From: Chitinophagaceae bacterium
Lineage (GTDB): Bacteria > Bacteroidota > Bacteroidia > Chitinophagales > Chitinophagaceae
Reading direction: 5' to 3'
DNA length: 64,000 nucleotides
Assembly: GCA_947454155.1 (NCBI GenBank)
Contig: CANGIT010000004.1
Coordinates: 62,001-126,000 of the forward strand
Numbering within the stretch: position 1 is the first letter of the stretch; each line of letters opens with the position of its first letter. The position numbers and the translations under genes were made by a program. This document shows, in pieces, positions 60,819 through 64,000 of the stretch. The notes under the pieces were generated by a model. The model was not told the DNA's origin. It worked only from the letters and a program-made list of their open reading frames with translations, and made no database searches.

Positions 60819-63800
60819 TCATTTACGGGTGACAAAGCCGTACATTCTCTCAAGGAATGCAAAGATGTCGCTCATCGACTTCACTTGTTCTACGATGAGT
60901 ATTCCGTTTTTACCTACCTGTTTCAATCTGGCTTTATTGGTGGAGGTTTGCAGAAACAATAAAATGCGATTGAAAGTCTCACTTTGGAAATAAGGAGATT
61001 CTGGATTGCTGACAAAGAAACATTTCATCGTTTCATTGCGCAACAACAATTTCTCAAATCCCAGCTCTACTGCTATTTTACGGCATCTTACGGTAATGAA
61101 AAGGTCTTCGGCGGTAGGTGGAACAGGACCAAAACGGTCATGCAATTCATGGTGAAAATCCTGCAAAGCCTCTTCGCTCTCACAATTATCAAGTCGTGTA
61201 TAAAGGCTAAGCCTTTCCGTTATGCTTTCCACATAAGAATCAGGAATCAGGATTTCCAGATCGGTATCGAAACTGCAATCTTTCACAAAATCATCTTGCT
61301 GACTGATTTCCTCTTTGAACAGCTCCTTGAATTGATTTCTTTTCAGTTCACGGATGGCCTCGTCAAGTATTTTCTGGTACATCTCAAAGCCGATTTCCGA
61401 AATGAAACCACTTTGTTCTCCGCCCAGCAAATTGCCTGCGCCACGTATGTCGAGGTCACGCATGGCGATCTGAAATCCGCTCCCCAGGTCGCTGTATTGC
61501 TCCAGGGTGCTTAATCTTTTGCGACTGTCGGGTGGGAGTGTGCTCAAGGGAGGAGCGAGAAGATAACAGAATGCTTTTTTATTGCTTCTGCCTACACGTC
61601 CTCTAAGCTGATGCAAGTCGCTCAGCCCGAATTGATGGGCATTGTTCACGATGATAGTGTTCACGTTGGGAATATCCACGCCGCTTTCCACGATATTGGT
61701 ACATACCAGCACATCATATTTTTTATCCATGAAGTCGAGGATGGTATCTTCGAGCTGGTCGCCTTCCATTTGACCGTGTGCGAAAGCGATGCTGAGGTCG
61801 GGGCAAAGTCCCTGAATGAACCCTTTCATTTCGGCCAATCCGTTTACCCGGTTGTGAATGAAGAAAACCTGACCACCTCTTTCCGTTTCATAGTAGATGA
61901 TGTCTCGGATGTTGTCTTCGTTGAACACGCTTACTTCTGTCTGTATGGGTTGACGGTTGGGCGGTGGAGTATTGATGATACTGAGGTCGCGGGCGCCCAT
62001 CAGACTGAACTGAAGTGTTCTGGGAATAGGCGTAGCCGTTAGTGTAAGCGAATCTACCGTGGTTCTGATCTGTTTGAGTTTCTCTTTCGCGCTTACGCCA
62101 AACTTTTGCTCTTCATCAATGATCATCACCCCAAGGTCTTTGAATTTCACGTCTTTGCTCAGCAAGGCGTGTGTACCGATGATGATGTCTATTTTACCTT
62201 CTTCCAGTTTCTTCAGCGTTTCTTTTTTTTCTTTGGAAGATTTGAAACGGTTGACGAAATCCACAGTAACCGGAAAATCTTTCAGTCTTTCCTTGAATGT
62301 TTTATAGTGCTGATAAGCGAGGATGGTAGTGGGAACCAGTACAGCAGCCTGTTTGCCATCACAGCAGGATTTGAAAGCGGCACGAATGGCCACTTCAGTT
62401 TTGCCGAATCCCACATCGCCACAAACCAGACGGTCCATGGGCGATTCTTTTTCCATGTCTCTCTTCACATCTTCAGAAGCCTTGGCCTGATCGGGGGTGT
62501 CTTCGTAGATGAAGCTGGCTTCCAGCTCGGTTTGCATGTAGTTGTCGGGACTGTGCGAAAATCCATGCTGACTTTTGCGCTGGGCATAGAGGTTGATGAG
62601 GTCGGTGGCGATATCCTTTACCTGCTTCTTCGTTTTTTCTTTCAGTTTGCTCCATACATCGCTTCCCAGTTTGTTCATCTTGGGAACGCTGCCTTCTTTT
62701 CCGCTGTATTTGCTGATTTTGTGCAGGGAGGAGATGTTCACATACAGCAGGTCGCCGTCTTTGTATTGAATTCTAACGGCTTCCTGTATACGACCGTTGG
62801 CTTCAATCTTCTGAAGGCCGCTGTAAACTCCCACGCCATGGTCGATGTGTGATACATAATCGCCGGGCTGGAGTTCGCGAAGCGTTTTGAGGGTCAGTGC
62901 CTTGTTTTTGCTGAAGGCCTGTTTTACCCTGTATTTGTGATAGCGTTGAAACACCTGATGGTCGGTGTAGCAAACGAGTTTGTTGTCGTCGTCGATAAAT
63001 CCTTCATGAATCGATACCGGAATCGGCGTCACTTGAATCTCCGCTTTAAGGTCGGTGAAGATCACGTGGAGCCGCTCCAGCTGCTTGGGGTTTTCGGCAA
63101 AGATGAAAATATTGTATTTCTTTTTTTCGTACTCCTGCAGGTCTTTGATCAAGAGGTCGAATTGCCGGTTAAAGGATGGTTGCGGCCTCGTATTGAAACT
63201 GATGGCTTCAGCAGGTTTAACTTCCGGTTGAAATGCGCATTTGCCGCCAATTTCAATCAGATGTCGTTGCGCCAGATATTGTTCTATTTGCGCCAATGTG
63301 GTAAAGTCATCTGAGGACACAGTTTCCTTACGATTGATTTGCTCTTCCTCTGATATATCTTCTTTCGCTCCTTGAGTCATCAACTCCAGAAACAAACCCA
63401 GGTTTTCTTCTTCCTCTTCAATTCGGTCACTGATGAAACGCCAGTCACGCACCCATACAGTTGTGTTTTCCGATAAAAATTCAAACAGTGATACTTTTTC
63501 TCCGCTTTCAAATTGTGTTTCCACATTGGGAATGATATTCACCTGCAACAATTTTCTTTCGCTCAACTGTGTTTCGGGATCGAATATCCGGATGCTGTCC
63601 ACTTCTTTGCCGAACAACTCGATACGATAGGGTTTTTCATTGCCAAATGAATACACATCAAGAATACCACCGCGAATGGCGAATTGTCCGGGCTCATATA
63701 CAAAGTCGGTGCGTACAAATCCTTGTTCCACGAATCTTTGTAAAATACCATCCACATTCAATTCGTCGGCTTGTTTGATGCTGATGATGTTGTCTGTAAG

Positions 63801-64000
63801 TTTTTTTGACAACACTACTTTTTCAAAAACAGCTTCCGGGTAAGTGACGATGATCTTTTTATGACCACCGGCAGCGATACGTGTGAGCGCTTCTGTACGG
63901 AGCATCACATGGCTGCTATTGAGCAGCTGGTAATTTTTTCTGTTTTTAAAAGAAGAGGGAAAATAAAAAAGTTCAAGCGCCTGTGTGATATTCTCCAAAG
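60819..64000 (-). CDS. mfd: Transcription-repair coupling factor Mfd, 5' end outside window
   Basis: Moves stalled RNA polymerase off DNA and recruits nucleotide-excision repair. About 1059 residues are visible; the frame runs out of the right edge, where the normal start would be. Order from the C-terminus upwards: the TRCF-specific C-terminal domain, RecA-like helicase domain 2 and domain 1 with Walker A VCGDVGFGKTEVAIRA and DEEQ (IIDEEQKFGV), the RNA polymerase interaction domain (SHIDHGVGVYSGLQKIEANG) and the N-terminal UvrB-like domain. No frameshift is seen. It is convergent with, and touches, the second lectin gene. Confidence 0.97.
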   Translation of the reverse strand, partial: LENITQALELFYFPSSFKNRKNYQLLNSSHVMLRTEALTRIAAGGHKKIIVTYPEAVFEKVVLSKKLTDNIISIKQADELNVDGILQRFVEQGFVRTDFVYEPGQFAIRGGILDVYSFGNEKPYRIELFGKEVDSIRIFDPETQLSERKLLQVNIIPNVETQFESGEKVSLFEFLSENTTVWVRDWRFISDRIEEEEENLGLFLELMTQGAKEDISEEEQINRKETVSSDDFTTLAQIEQYLAQRHLIEIGGKCAFQPEVKPAEAISFNTRPQPSFNRQFDLLIKDLQEYEKKKYNIFIFAENPKQLERLHVIFTDLKAEIQVTPIPVSIHEGFIDDDNKLVCYTDHQVFQRYHKYRVKQAFSKNKALTLKTLRELQPGDYVSHIDHGVGVYSGLQKIEANGRIQEAVRIQYKDGDLLYVNISSLHKISKYSGKEGSVPKMNKLGSDVWSKLKEKTKKQVKDIATDLINLYAQRKSQHGFSHSPDNYMQTELEASFIYEDTPDQAKASEDVKRDMEKESPMDRLVCGDVGFGKTEVAIRAAFKSCCDGKQAAVLVPTTILAYQHYKTFKERLKDFPVTVDFVNRFKSSKEKKETLKKLEEGKIDIIIGTHALLSKDVKFKDLGVMIIDEEQKFGVSAKEKLKQIRTTVDSLTLTATPIPRTLQFSLMGARDLSIINTPPPNRQPIQTEVSVFNEDNIRDIIYYETERGGQVFFIHNRVNGLAEMKGFIQGLCPDLSIAFAHGQMEGDQLEDTILDFMDKKYDVLVCTNIVESGVDIPNVNTIIVNNAHQFGLSDLHQLRGRVGRSNKKAFCYLLAPPLSTLPPDSRKRLSTLEQYSDLGSGFQIAMRDLDIRGAGNLLGGEQSGFISEIGFEMYQKILDEAIRELKRNQFKELFKEEISQQDDFVKDCSFDTDLEILIPDSYVESITERLSLYTRLDNCESEEALQDFHHELHDRFGPVPPTAEDLFITVRCRKIAVELGFEKLLLRNETMKCFFVSNPESPYFQSETFNRILLFLQTSTNKARLKQVGKNGILIVEQVKSMSDIFAFLERMYGFVTRK

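Overview
The window looks like chromosomal DNA of a Bacteroidota bacterium, probably of the Chitinophagaceae/Chitinophagales type (family placement is inference). Reasons: type IX secretion (T9SS) genes (PorT, PorP/SprF), T9SS cargo with C-terminal sorting domains, TonB-dependent receptor with a carboxypeptidase-like N-terminal domain, ORF6N-domain genes, TAnnTTTG-type -7 promoter boxes, and start sites without clear Shine-Dalgarno sequences. Most of the window is conserved housekeeping DNA. No rRNA, tRNA, CRISPR array or insertion sequence was recognised.

Layout. 0-6 kb (minus strand): tatA (cut by the left edge), rplS, rny, then pheT with a ZapB-like coiled-coil gene and zapA. 6-8.4 kb (plus): dnaB and rsmE, preceded by three spaced DnaA-box-like 9-mers. 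8.4-14 kb: terC-like gene and pyrD (minus), a thiolase and a TonB-dependent receptor (plus). 14-21.5 kb (minus): DUF983 protein, an ABC exporter, a MazF-like toxin/antitoxin pair whose toxin is cut by a nonsense codon, a YifB/ComM ATPase, a short MutS-like ATPase and pyrC. 21.5-28.1 kb: Wzi-like outer-membrane barrel, porT-ubiE, engB, a secreted metzincin protease with T9SS tail, a small secreted protein and a DCC-family protein. 

28.1-34.7 kb is the accessory region: two damaged ORF6N genes, a small XRE regulator, a 1266-residue LamG/FISUMP T9SS surface protein, six copies of a 35-bp palindromic element, duplicated terminator hairpins and 7-bp tandem arrays. One ORF6N gene carries a tandem 18-codon repeat in which every unit is centred on a DNA palindrome whose two arms change together; this is the most unusual structure in the window.

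34.7-47.6 kb: pdhC (E2), dnaX, a GNAT-like protein, a sterol-desaturase-family hydroxylase, frr and a WecA/MraY-type transferase (all minus); an orphan N-terminal transketolase half (plus); a LolC/E-type permease and rbfA (minus); an MsbA-type exporter (plus); and a DksA-like protein with a histone-H1-like (K/A/P) N-terminus. 47.6-64 kb: ileS, an AraC regulator with a cysteine cluster, gyrB, a small DUF5679-like gene, then an adhesin locus in which two paralogous lectin-PKD-CHU_C surface proteins flank one PorP/SprF protein, and mfd (cut by the right edge).

Genes likely to work together: PorT, PorP/SprF and the T9SS-tailed cargo (protease, LamG/FISUMP protein, both lectin proteins) belong to secretion and surface attachment or gliding; zapA and the coiled-coil gene to cell division; pyrD and pyrC to pyrimidine synthesis; rplS, rsmE, rbfA, frr, engB, pheT and ileS to translation; dnaB, dnaX, gyrB, mfd and the MutS-like ATPase to DNA metabolism.
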